DNA of 64,000 bases from Leeia speluncae (lineage in GTDB: Bacteria; Pseudomonadota; Gammaproteobacteria; Burkholderiales; Leeiaceae): contig NZ_JAJBZT010000006.1 of the NCBI RefSeq assembly GCF_020564625.1, forward strand, positions 124,001 to 188,000, read 5' to 3'. Position 1 is the stretch's first letter; each line of letters begins with the position of its first letter. Below the pieces are notes generated by a model that searched no databases, was not told the DNA's origin, and worked only from the letters and a program-made list of their open reading frames with translations. Positions 23,439 through 30,693 of this stretch are shown here, in pieces. Position numbers and translations under genes: made by a program.

Positions 23439-23849
23439 ATGAGTTTAAGTTTTGCTTTTTACATGGATGCAGGGCTGACCGTTCCTTTCACCATGCTGTC
23501 AGCCGCACAGGATATGAACGAGACTTTGCCTGCAGTAGATCAACGAGTCTTTTTTGGGTCACCGGCTTCAGGTAAGACCCTCTATGCGCAAACAGCACCC
23601 GATATCGACCCGATCATTCTTTCCATTGAGGCAGTTGAAGCGGGTGAGTCAGTGAGTAGTATTCGGTTAGCGAATACAGCAGCTGGCTTAGCGACTGCCG
23701 TTGCAGGTGCATCGATTGAATTGGGAAATAAGGTGCTCAGTGGTCCGACAAACGCGGTGAGCTTTTGGGTGCGGATCACGAGTCAGCAAACCGTTGCTGG
23801 TCAATATACCAATCTACAGCTTAGTACCAACGATTTGGTAGAGATGTAA
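23439..23849 (+). CDS. Phage tail-associated protein, function unknown
   Basis: A 136-residue protein behind a TAGGAAT ribosome site. The N-terminus (SLSFAFYMDAGLTVPFTMLSAAQDMNETLPAVDQRVFFGSPASGKTLYA) and the end (VSFWVRITSQQTVAGQYTNLQLSTNDLVE) suggest a compact beta-sandwich domain, as in small tail tip or fibre adaptor proteins. It overlaps the next gene by one base. No named family is recognised. Confidence 0.5.
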   Translation: MSLSFAFYMDAGLTVPFTMLSAAQDMNETLPAVDQRVFFGSPASGKTLYAQTAPDIDPIILSIEAVEAGESVSSIRLANTAAGLATAVAGASIELGNKVLSGPTNAVSFWVRITSQQTVAGQYTNLQLSTNDLVEM

Positions 23850-24229
23850 TGAGTAACGGTATTAATTTCTCAGGCAAGCAAGTTGCAGACTTAAAGGCGG
23901 TCATTAATGCGGGGCCAACGGAATCTGTCAAAGCCCCATTGCCCTCAGTTGCTTCACGAGGCGGGGTGCCAGCACAAACAGGGGTCGCAGGCGGTGGATC
24001 TGGTAACTCGACGCAGGGTGAAGGCAATGCTGGGACGAATACGAATGGAAGCAGTACGGGAGGCTCTAGCAGTGGCTCGGGTGGCACGGTAACCGGAGGT
24101 TCTGTTAGCCATGAGACAAGAACCTTTACCAGCACGGATGGTGTGTTTACTTTCAATTTGGATGTGGTGACCGCTATTCATCTACAGAATAGTGACGGGA
24201 CCACGGTCGATATAGCGGTGTCATCATGA
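23849..24229 (+). CDS. Glycine/serine-rich linker protein of tail tip
   Basis: A 126-residue protein. Residues about 46-85 are almost only Gly, Ser, Thr and Asn (GGGSGNSTQGEGNAGTN, GGSSSGSGGTVTGG), a flexible spacer. The first 45 residues hold a short helix (GKQVADLKAVINAG) and the last 40 are beta-rich (TRTFTSTDGVFTFNLDVVTAIHLQNSDGTTVDIAVSS). The layout suggests two small folded ends joined by a flexible arm, such as a fibre adaptor. It overlaps both neighbours (ATGA). Confidence 0.5.
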   Translation: MSNGINFSGKQVADLKAVINAGPTESVKAPLPSVASRGGVPAQTGVAGGGSGNSTQGEGNAGTNTNGSSTGGSSSGSGGTVTGGSVSHETRTFTSTDGVFTFNLDVVTAIHLQNSDGTTVDIAVSS

Positions 24230-25203
24230 TTCGTGGCCTTCAGTTTGGTCATCGTTATCATGGGTGGGTCAAGGCAGGACAATTACATTTGGCGGATGGC
24301 TCGACTCGCCCGCATGTGCAACCAACAAACGGCTGGGTGACGGTGTTCAAAAAGCCCGGGCAGCCAGCGTATAGCGGTTCCGATGGATTGTTAGACTACG
24401 CGCTGATCTCTGGTGGCAAGTTATTGTATGGTAAAGAATTGAACTTACCCAATTACGGTGCAGAATCTGCTGCTAATTGCTGGTTGATGGCAAGTGATGA
24501 TGGCAATTGGCTGATAGCAGCTTATCCGCAATCAAAGAAGCTTTACTATCGGCAGTTTGGTAATTTGAGTCAGACGGATACGCCAATTGATGGATGGTTG
24601 TCTCTGCCTGGTTATCCATATCAATACAACGCAGTAAGAGAGGCTTCATTCGATGGTCGTTCTATTGTCTTCTATTATGGGCTGACACCGCGCACATTTT
24701 ATACGGCCACGTTAAGTACGGATGGATGGTTAATGACGCTTTCTGCTCCGATACGCATGGTGCCAGACTCTTTGCCAGAGATTCTTGGCGCGGCAAATAC
24801 TGGCTCAATGCCTGCTGCCGGTGTCTATCCATACCTAAAACTAGTTTGCTACTTAGGATTGAGTCAAGTCGGCGTGCCGATGTTTGCTTTTGTGCATGGG
24901 ATGGCGAGCTATGAAACCAATACATCAACCGGATCATTGGAATACATTGGCAGACAAGAGCATTTAACTGTTGCGTCTGATTACTTGACTGGCAGTGCCT
25001 TGCTGCAAGGTGACCAAGATGAGGAAACCGGCTTTGTGCCTGCGGGTAACTGCGTTGCTTTTTACAGTAATGGCCAGCATCGCTTGGTAACTGCTGGTGG
25101 AGTCGTACCTGGTGTGGTGACTGCACTCAATCTTGAGGCTAGTTATCAACCAATGACTGATGAGGTAAAGACATCTAATGATGGCGCTGTTTGTTGGGTT
25201 TGA
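24226..25203 (+). CDS. Distal tail protein, candidate receptor-binding protein
   Basis: A 325-residue protein rich in Tyr, Trp and Gly with short repeated strand motifs (NGWVTVFKKPGQPAYSGSDGLLDYALISGGKLLYGKEL; DGNWLIAAYPQSKKLYYRQFG; DGWLSLPGYPYQYNAVREASFDGRSIVFYYG). A beta-propeller or beta-helix-like arrangement is plausible. It is the last virion gene before the lysis cassette, the usual place of the receptor-binding or tail spike protein. The assignment is by position and composition only. Confidence 0.45.
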   Translation: MIRGLQFGHRYHGWVKAGQLHLADGSTRPHVQPTNGWVTVFKKPGQPAYSGSDGLLDYALISGGKLLYGKELNLPNYGAESAANCWLMASDDGNWLIAAYPQSKKLYYRQFGNLSQTDTPIDGWLSLPGYPYQYNAVREASFDGRSIVFYYGLTPRTFYTATLSTDGWLMTLSAPIRMVPDSLPEILGAANTGSMPAAGVYPYLKLVCYLGLSQVGVPMFAFVHGMASYETNTSTGSLEYIGRQEHLTVASDYLTGSALLQGDQDEETGFVPAGNCVAFYSNGQHRLVTAGGVVPGVVTALNLEASYQPMTDEVKTSNDGAVCWV

Positions 25204-25225
25204 TTGACTAAATTTTTTGATATGA

Positions 25226-25250
25226 GGCCCGCCATGTGCGGGTTTTTTAT
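25226..25250 (+). terminator. Hairpin terminator before lysis cassette
   Basis: CCCGC (25228-25232) pairs with GCGGG (25238-25242), followed by six Ts; it shares an exact 20-base segment with the terminator at 20659. Confidence 0.8.
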
Positions 25251-25264
25251 TTGGAGAATCCATT

Positions 25265-25717
25265 ATGGGTATGGGTATAAAAGCTTTAGCGGTGGCGGTT
25301 TCTCAGCTTGGCGTTCAAGAGCAGCCTAAAGGGAGTAACTGGGGGCCAGAAGTATCTGGATATTTAAAATCGGTAGGCATTAACTTCGCGGCTAGCTGGT
25401 GTGCAGCTTTTGTTTATTGGTCTCACGATCAAGCAGCAAAGGCAATGAAGATAGCTAACACAGTTCCGAAGACAGGCGGCGTGCTAAATATGTGGAACAA
25501 GTCGACAGCGAACCGCGTGACAGTGCCCCAGCCTGGTGATGTTTTTATTATGGATTTTGGGAAAGGCCTTGGTCATACAGGCATTGTTGAGCGGGTAGAG
25601 GGTTTAAATATTCATACTATCGAAGGCAATACGAATGATGACGGATCTCGTGAGGGTTATGTGGTGTGTCGCAGGGTGCGCTCAATCGCAAAGTGTAAAG
25701 GTTTCCTGAGGTTCTGA
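25265..25717 (+). CDS. Endolysin, CHAP-like (TIGR02594-type) amidase/peptidase
   Basis: A 150-residue protein with GGAG eight bases upstream. It carries the NlpC/P60-CHAP type triad region: SWCAAFVYW with the nucleophile Cys at about residue 45, PQPGDVFIMDF, GLGHTGIVE with the catalytic His, and EGNTNDDGSREGYVV. It would cut peptidoglycan at the end of the lytic cycle. There is no signal peptide or anchor, so it needs the holin next door. It heads the lysis cassette. Confidence 0.88.
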   Translation: MGMGIKALAVAVSQLGVQEQPKGSNWGPEVSGYLKSVGINFAASWCAAFVYWSHDQAAKAMKIANTVPKTGGVLNMWNKSTANRVTVPQPGDVFIMDFGKGLGHTGIVERVEGLNIHTIEGNTNDDGSREGYVVCRRVRSIAKCKGFLRF

Positions 25718-25718
25718 A

Positions 25719-25925
25719 ATGAAATATACAAAGGTAAAGAAAGTTACGAATTGGACTACGTTACATCGATTTTGGTCTGTCAGATTGATGGCTGTTATCC
25801 CCCTCCTAGCGGGACTGCAGGAAGCTTTGCCGGTGATTAAAGATTACATACCTGGTTGGCTTTATGTTGTGGTGGCTGTAGCTGCGATTCTGGCTAGGAA
25901 CGTACAGCAGGGAGCAAAGGAATGA
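25719..25925 (+). CDS. Holin-like membrane protein
   Basis: A 68-residue protein starting behind GAGGTTCTGAA. Two hydrophobic segments (LMAVIPLLAGLQEALPVI and WLYVVVAVAAILA) follow a basic N-terminus (KYTKVKKVTNW), and a charged C-terminus follows. Size and position between endolysin and Rz indicate a holin that opens the inner membrane. It overlaps the Rz start by four bases. Confidence 0.8.
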   Translation: MKYTKVKKVTNWTTLHRFWSVRLMAVIPLLAGLQEALPVIKDYIPGWLYVVVAVAAILARNVQQGAKE

Positions 25926-26344
25926 ATCTAATCCCTGCTCCATATCGGTGGGCTGTTATCGGGTTGCTTATGCTGGCTGTTGCTATAGTCGCCTATCTAA
26001 AAGGAGCTTCCGCAGTTATGACTGAATGGGAGCTAACAGACGCGAAAGCGTATGCAGCAGAGATGCAGCGATTTAAAACGCAACAGGAGAACACAAATGT
26101 CACGATCAATCAATTGCAGCAAGACAGGACTGATATTAGTAATCGCTTGCAGTCTGCTCTTGTCAGCCTGCACAACCGCCCCAGCCGTATGCCAGAAACC
26201 GCCCGTGCTCACATCAAGGGAACCGCTGGGTCCGAGCTTTCAAGAGAGGACGCAAGTTTTCTTGTCGGGGAATCTGCCCGAGCAGACCGCCTCCAAGCCG
26301 CGCTGAAGGCCTGTTATCAGTATGCGGATGATTTGCAGAGGTAG
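25922..26344 (+). CDS. Rz: Inner-membrane spanin subunit Rz-like
   Basis: A 140-residue protein with one N-terminal transmembrane helix (RWAVIGLLMLAVAIVAYLKG) and a periplasmic helical domain (ELTDAKAYAAEMQRFKTQQENTNVTINQLQQDRTDISNRLQSALVSL), the i-spanin layout. With Rz1 it fuses inner and outer membranes in the last lysis step. Rz1 lies wholly inside it in the +1 frame. The last 40 residues (SFLVGESARADRLQAALKACYQYADDLQ) are the common Rz end. Confidence 0.85.
   Translation: MNLIPAPYRWAVIGLLMLAVAIVAYLKGASAVMTEWELTDAKAYAAEMQRFKTQQENTNVTINQLQQDRTDISNRLQSALVSLHNRPSRMPETARAHIKGTAGSELSREDASFLVGESARADRLQAALKACYQYADDLQR
26097..26306 (+). CDS. Rz1: Outer-membrane spanin lipoprotein Rz1-like, nested in Rz
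   Basis: 69 residues from ATG 26097 with CAGGAG eight bases upstream. The signal TGLILVIACSLLLSAC contains a lipobox (LLSAC), so the mature protein is a lipoprotein. The mature part is proline rich (TTAPAVCQKPPVLTSREPLGPSF), as in Rz1. Complete nesting in the alternate frame of Rz is a classical arrangement. Confidence 0.85.
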   Translation: MSRSINCSKTGLILVIACSLLLSACTTAPAVCQKPPVLTSREPLGPSFQERTQVFLSGNLPEQTASKPR

Positions 26345-26376
26345 TTTCTGTTGTCAATTAATGTCGTTTACATAAA

Positions 26377-26406
26377 TTTACATTTATTTAATGCCTTTGT
26401 TATATC
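26377..26406 (+). promoter_or_regulatory. Candidate promoter of the jacalin-domain gene
   Basis: TTTACA (26377-26382) and TATATC (26401-26406) are 18 bases apart in an AT-rich gap after the lysis genes. Independent transcription in the lysogen is suggested. Confidence 0.4.
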
Positions 26407-26464
26407 GCAATGGAATATCGTGATCTAAGCTTAAATTTCTATTAACAACTCGTAGAGATTGAAA

Positions 26465-27826
26465 ATGCAAAATGCAGTAGAAGTTTTTGAAAATGCAGTC
26501 CCAGCAGATGCATTAAAATTATTAATAGACTCGCCATTAGCTGCGTTAAATTTTGCGCAGCGAATTGATAACATTGGAATGACCGAAAATGATGTTAGTA
26601 AAATTTCATCGATTACAACTCAACAGTGGCAAGACATTATTACCCGTGCTATTGCAAATGAAGATATAAAACGGATTGCAACAAATCTGAACAATTCTTC
26701 AAGACTTACTTTGTCTGACGATGAAGAGGCAACAATAAAAAATGTTGTTGTAGATATTTTGGTTCAGCTTGGTCTTTGGTCTGGGCTTGTCATTTCTGGT
26801 GTTATTGCTATCGTAGGTATTATTGGAGCAGTTGCAGGCTTGATCGCTGCTTTGACAGCTTCTACTATTGTGGTGGCAACTGTCGTTGCCGCTGTTGCAA
26901 GTTTGATTGTTGCAATACTCGCTGTTTTAGCGCTCATTGGTTTAATTATCGCAATAATTGTCTACTATCTACCATCGGATATTGCTCTGAGTGTTGGAAC
27001 ACCAATGTTCGGTGGAGGTGGTGGCTCTCCTTTTGCTGATGATGTTACAAATATGACATCAATAAAAAGAATAAAAATAAGACATTCTTCTTTTGTGCTT
27101 AGCATTCAGACAGATTGGTTAGATGCGTCGGGAAATGAAGTAAAAGGCAGTTTACATGGAGGAGGATGGACTGATGGCAAGGAAGATATGTTTGAACTTG
27201 AGGCCGATGAATATATAACAAAAGTAGCAGGAAGATATGGTGCATACATTGATCGTATATCATTCTTTACTAATAAGGGCCGAGTTTTTGGACCGTATGG
27301 TGGTTCAGGTGGTACAGATGAATTTGTTCTACAGCCAAAATATGGGAAGAAAATTCTAGGATTTCAAGGTCGTGCAGCAAGTGCAATTGATGCATTAGGA
27401 ATTAGATCAGAAATATACGGAAGTGGTCACGGCGGAAATGGTGGAGTCCCTTTTCTTGACTATAGCAGTGACGCACCGAAAATCTTAAAAATAACTCTAC
27501 GCGGTGGCATTTATGTAGATTCAATTCAGATTGATAGAAAAGATAGTTCCAATAATCCTGTTCCAGGAAAGCGTTATGGCGGGTCAGGGGGAACGAAAGA
27601 GGTTTCCTTAACGCTTGAGGAAGGTGAGCGTATTACAAAAATTACTGGAAGAGCTGGGGATTATATAAATAAGCTTAGAATTGAAACCAGTAAAAATAAC
27701 TTCATTGAGTGTGGGGAGAATGGTGGAGAACCGTTTGAAATCCCTCTAAATGGCAAGTTTGTTACTGGTTTCTGGGGGCGATCTGATGTGTACCTTGATA
27801 AAATTGGTATTTGCGGCCTGATCTAA
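26465..27826 (+). CDS. Membrane-inserting protein with two jacalin-like lectin domains
   Basis: 453 residues from ATG 26465 (an in-frame TTG lies six bases earlier). Residues 1-95 are polar and helical. Residues 97-169 are almost purely hydrophobic (Ile, Val, Ala, Gly, Leu), enough for two or three membrane helices. A poly-Gly hinge at 183-187 leads into jacalin-like domain 1 (about 183-313, with GGGGSPFAD, SLHGGGWTDG, YITKVAGRYGAYIDRISFFTN, GPYGGSGG, GFQGRAASAIDALG) and domain 2 (about 320-452, GHGGNGGVPFLD, YVDSIQIDR, YGGSGG, ITKITGRAGDYINKLRI, GFWGR, LDKIG). Jacalin domains bind sugars. No secretion signal is present. The gene is AT-richer than the phage genes, follows the lysis cassette and has its own promoter and hairpin, like a prophage cargo gene. 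A lectin-guided pore-forming or colicin-like effector is an inference. Confidence 0.75.
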   Translation: MQNAVEVFENAVPADALKLLIDSPLAALNFAQRIDNIGMTENDVSKISSITTQQWQDIITRAIANEDIKRIATNLNNSSRLTLSDDEEATIKNVVVDILVQLGLWSGLVISGVIAIVGIIGAVAGLIAALTASTIVVATVVAAVASLIVAILAVLALIGLIIAIIVYYLPSDIALSVGTPMFGGGGGSPFADDVTNMTSIKRIKIRHSSFVLSIQTDWLDASGNEVKGSLHGGGWTDGKEDMFELEADEYITKVAGRYGAYIDRISFFTNKGRVFGPYGGSGGTDEFVLQPKYGKKILGFQGRAASAIDALGIRSEIYGSGHGGNGGVPFLDYSSDAPKILKITLRGGIYVDSIQIDRKDSSNNPVPGKRYGGSGGTKEVSLTLEEGERITKITGRAGDYINKLRIETSKNNFIECGENGGEPFEIPLNGKFVTGFWGRSDVYLDKIGICGLI

Positions 27827-27837
27827 GTAGTTTGGTT

Positions 27838-27876
27838 TTGAGTCTAAATAGAATTGTGTATGCTGTTTAGACTCAA
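27838..27876. terminator. Hairpin after jacalin-domain gene
   Basis: TTGAGTCTAAA (27838-27848) and TTTAGACTCAA (27866-27876) are perfect inverted repeats with a 17-base loop. There is no clear T-run, so it may act as an mRNA end or weak terminator. Confidence 0.45.
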
Positions 27877-27922
27877 TCTAAATTGTTAGGCGGATAAGGT
27901 TAAGTAAAGTGTACTAGCTCAG

Positions 27923-29098
27923 ACTTGATCTGACAGTTACCAGTTTTGTGCTGGTGTCTGTCAGATTAGATTCGAGTCAGATTCTTTTCTGCCCAAATCC
28001 GTTTCCCATCCACCAATGTTTCAACTGGCGTTCTGCCGTTGCACATCTTTCCTTGATGGGTTCGTTCATTGTTATAGTAAGACAGCCATTCGTCCAGATC
28101 TTTTTGCAGTTCCTCCAGCGTTTGATACAACTTTTTCCGGAAGGTCACCTGATAAAACTCGTTCAGAATCGTCTTATGGAACCGCTCGCAGATGCCATTC
28201 GTTTGCGGTGACATCGCTTTGGTTTTCGTGTGGTCGATATCGTTAATCGCCAGATAAAGCTGATAATAATGGTGTTCAACCTTGCCACAATACTCTGTGC
28301 CACGGTCCGTTAAAATGCGAAGCACTGGCAACTGTTGCAACGCTTAAAACGGAAGTACTTTGTCGTTTAGCAAGTCTGCTGCTGTGATAGGCGTTTTCGT
28401 GGTGTAGAGCTTACAGTGAGTGATCTTGCTGTACGTATCGACATAAGTTTGCTGATAGATACGACCGACACCTTTGAGGTTGCCGACATAAAACGTGTCT
28501 TGCGAGCCAAGGTAGCCAGGATGCGAGGTTTCAATTTCACCACTCGCTTCATCATAGTGTTTCTTTCGCTCCAGCGCCGCAATCTGTTCATCCGTCAGTT
28601 GAATGCCATCGCTAGCCACCTTGGCTTCCAGGGCTTTCAGGCGCTTCTTAAAGTTCTCTAGTCATACCGCAACCAAATAGAGCGGACACCACTGCCAGAG
28701 ACAAATATGCCTTGCTTACGCAGTTCATTGCTGGTTCTGTGTTGGTCACGCGCAGGAAATTCAATCGCATAATCTCTTACGGCCTGTTCAAGGGCTTCTT
28801 CGACACGATTCTTGAGATTAGGAGTTCTGCGACTTTTTTCGATCAGTGCGTCTACTCCGCCATCGTCTACTAGTTCGCGATAACGATAAAATGTATCACA
28901 TGACACGCCCATGACTTTGCAAGCCCTGGAGACGTTGCTCAGTTCCTCTGCCAGATTGAGTAAACCTGTCTTGTGTTTGATAATGGGATTGTTACTATAG
29001 AGCATGAGAGTTACCTTTTTGGTTTTGATTAAGGATTCGACACCCACAATCAAAACTGGTAACTCTCACCTTTGCAAGGCGATGTGTCAGATCAAGTC
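27923..29098 (-). mobile_element. Decayed IS481-family insertion sequence
   Basis: Terminal inverted repeats GACTTGATCTGACA (27923-27936) and TGTCAGATCAAGTC (29085-29098) bound an IS481-type transposase gene on the minus strand. The motif GTTACCAGTTTTG recurs inside both ends at different distances. A 10-base direct repeat AAGTAAAGTG flanks the element at 27903-27912 and 29110-29119, but it is not adjacent to the ends and is not a clear target duplication. Confidence 0.85.
27966..29005 (-). pseudogene. IS481-family transposase, broken by frameshift and nonsense codon
   Basis: Three pieces of one transposase are visible. The N-terminal piece (29005 to 28658) holds the helix-turn-helix part: LAEELSNVSRACKVMGVSCDTFYRYRELV. 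The middle piece continues in another frame after WLRYD, where a one-base deletion near 28663 turns the expected LENFKKRLKALE into a stop. The last piece follows an in-frame TAA at 28341-28343 that replaces one codon between VLPF and ALQQLPVLRILTDRGTEYCG. It contains the DDE integrase core (TDRGTEY...SPQTNGICERFHKTI...YYNNERTHQGKMCNGRTP). It cannot make a full transposase without repair. Confidence 0.9.
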
Positions 29099-29238
29099 GA
29101 GACTAATTCAAGTAAAGTGCGATATAAGTGCGACGATTGAGGCGCTCTTTTGCGCCTCTATGCGCTGCTTTATCGTTCAAATATCCTGATTCTGCGCCGC
29201 TGGCAGCCGCATTATGCCACGTAAAAACGGTTCTTAAA

Positions 29239-29261
29239 TGGTGGAGGCGGCGGGAATTGAA
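29239..29261 (-). other. Match to the 3' end of a tmRNA (ssrA) gene, candidate att scar
   Basis: Read on the minus strand these 23 bases end in GCCGCCTCCACCA and include TTCAATTCCCGCC, the T-loop and acceptor 3' end typical of betaproteobacterial tmRNA. The tmRNA body is absent to the right, so only the integrase target part is present. One T-stem base pair is lost just outside the match. The same bases also form part of a terminator-like hairpin on the plus strand. Confidence 0.5.
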
Positions 29262-29579
29262 ACCGCCGCCTTTTATTAAGATGGCGTTCGCGTTCTATTG
29301 TTGTAAAGGCTTGACAGAGTGGGTTTTGGGTTTCTATTTATGCTCAGTGTGTTTTTTTGCTATCTGGCATTCTATCTCTGGTGTGGTAAAGTAGAAACAT
29401 TAACCAGTTAAATTTCAACTAAAAAAGAGTTGAAGTTTCTGATTATGGTATCTTTCATGGTATCTCAAGTGCGATGGCTTTCAAAGTCCGCATGAATACT
29501 TGATCTTACGGTGTAAAAAATAATTGAGTGGGAATAATCACCTAGTGATTTAACTAACTGCTTGCTGTCAGTATTAAAA

Positions 29580-29608
29580 GATAAAGCCCGCAAATTGCGG
29601 GCTTTATC
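29580..29608. terminator. Terminator of the DUF4405-type gene
   Basis: GATAAAGCCCGC (29580-29591) pairs with GCGGGCTTTATC (29597-29608); T-rich flanks on both strands make it bidirectional. Confidence 0.75.
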
Positions 29609-29651
29609 TTTATGACGGATTACTTAGCTTTGCTGAACCCATTTTCCCTTA

Positions 29652-30191
29652 TTACTTCTTCACAACCGCACCGAGTAACTCCACTGGGTTGTGGTTGCTC
29701 TTTGTTGCAATAGACTGAATAGAGTCTTGTCCCGTCACTGCGGTGCCAGCAACGGCAGATAGGCGTTTTGTCATTTCTTCATTACTTAAACCAAACACTG
29801 GTGCGGCATCGCTAATCTTGGCGCTCATTAGTAGGGTAGTGGTTTGTTTGAAAGGGTTTTCGCCTTTGCTCTTTGGTGTAAAGACAAACGCACCTAGTAC
29901 GATGATTGCAATGGCGATAAATGCTTTTGCGCGGTTGGTTTTAATTACATTTAGCATTGGCTTAAAGTTTCTGGCCATGTGTAGGCCAATCGCCACCATG
30001 AATGCAATCCCCAGCCATTCGTGAGCACCTTCAATGCTATCTTGGGCAATGTGGAAGAACATCATCAAGCCAGTAATGCTGACGATGATCGAAAGTGGAA
30101 CAACTAATTGGGTTGCGTTCTTTTTTAAAAAGCCTGGATTGTTGATGGCTTTGCTCGTGTTGGCGGTTGTCGTGCTGGTATTCATATTCAT
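29652..30191 (-). CDS. DUF4405-like membrane protein (possible heme-binding)
   Basis: A 179-residue membrane protein. Helices lie at about residues 28-48 (LVVPLSIIVSITGLMMFF), 58-75 and 88-105 (AKAFIAIAIIVLGAFVFTP). His residues in AHEWLGIAFMVAIGLHMARNFKPM and FFHIAQDS are spaced as in DUF4405/cytochrome b561-like proteins, which can bind heme. The C-terminal 75 residues are soluble (LSNEEMTKRLSAVAGTAVTGQDSIQSIATKSNHNPVELL), a tail common in this family. It is a single-gene unit closed by its own terminator. The role is unknown. Confidence 0.65.
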   Translation of the reverse strand: MNMNTSTTTANTSKAINNPGFLKKNATQLVVPLSIIVSITGLMMFFHIAQDSIEGAHEWLGIAFMVAIGLHMARNFKPMLNVIKTNRAKAFIAIAIIVLGAFVFTPKSKGENPFKQTTTLLMSAKISDAAPVFGLSNEEMTKRLSAVAGTAVTGQDSIQSIATKSNHNPVELLGAVVKK

Positions 30192-30402
30192 CCCTTTCTA
30201 ACATCTAAATTTATTTATCTTTCTATTTAGAACCCATTATAACGAGATGGTTTTTAAGTTGCCTTAAATTGAAATACCTTTTTACAAGTGAATGGGCATT
30301 TTACAAAATAGGGCTATTTTGTAATTTGCTTAACCTATTATTGCTAAATAGAAATGAATAAGAAATAACTCTTTTGGATAATGTGATGCAAAGGAGGGAG
30401 GG

Positions 30403-30597
30403 ATGTTGATTAGTTTGTCACCATGGGTTTGTCTGTTCTCTAGGCCGCATATTACCTTGATTGAAGGTTCGGAGAAGGTATTTTTGGACGGAGAAGGGGA
30501 TCGATGTAAAAACTATTTTTATAAATTAATAAATAAAAATAATTATCAATACAATTATATTGTTAAGAAATGTAAATTTATTGAAAACACAAAGTAA
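30403..30597 (+). CDS. Possible small protein, unrecognised
   Basis: A 64-codon frame preceded by a strong AAGGAGG five bases upstream of ATG. The composition is unusual (MLISLSPWVCLFSRPH start, then Asn/Tyr/Lys-rich NKNNYQYNYIVKK), and the DNA is AT-rich. There is no family match. The good ribosome site is the only support. Confidence 0.2.
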   Translation: MLISLSPWVCLFSRPHITLIEGSEKVFLDGEGDRCKNYFYKLINKNNYQYNYIVKKCKFIENTK

Positions 30598-30651
30598 TTT
30601 TATTGTTAATTTTTTATAAATAGTGTGGTTTTATCAATAGTGGGTATAAAA

Positions 30652-30674
30652 AAACGGGCAAATATGCCCGTTTT
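30652..30674. terminator. Terminator of map transcript
   Basis: ACGGGCA (30654-30660) pairs with TGCCCGT (30665-30671); A-run before and T-run after make it usable from both sides. Confidence 0.8.
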
Positions 30675-30693
30675 TCTGACGATCTTAATACGA

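Larger units (their letters stand above)
1..27876. mobile_element. Siphovirus-type prophage (right part, left end outside window)
   Basis: A contiguous late-gene block in standard tailed-phage order is visible: HNH, terminase, portal, protease, capsid, head-tail joining, tail tube, chaperone, tape measure, tail tip, endolysin, holin and spanins. Almost all genes are on the plus strand with 1-4 base overlaps. No integrase, replication or CI-type repressor gene is present, so those must lie left of position 1 or be lost. The right limit is placed after the hairpin that follows the jacalin-domain gene; the true attachment site is uncertain. The DinD fragment at the left may be phage or host. Confidence 0.9.
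29099..29651. other. Gene-free junction region
   Basis: No gene is supported. It contains a hairpin GAGGCGC (29139-29145)/GCGCCTC (29152-29158), the tmRNA-like 3' end at 29239-29261 and a GC-rich hairpin at 29246-29270 with Ts. Two direct copies of ATGGTATC (about 29443-29464) lie ahead of a nine-codon frame MAFKVRMNT. The terminator of the following minus-strand gene is at 29580-29608. The mixture suggests remains of an integration end. Confidence 0.5.
30192..30693. other. Intergenic region, mostly empty
   Basis: AT-rich stretch between two minus-strand genes. It contains a possible plus-strand small frame (30403-30597) and the map terminator at 30652-30674. Nothing else is recognised. Confidence 0.5.

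Noticed and set aside
28344-28619. Middle transposase frame as an independent gene
   Set aside because: It is the central part of one IS481 transposase, cut off by a frameshift upstream and a nonsense codon downstream.
29239-29600. Intact tmRNA gene
   Set aside because: Only the last 23 bases match; the tag reading frame and the 5' acceptor arm are missing on the expected side.
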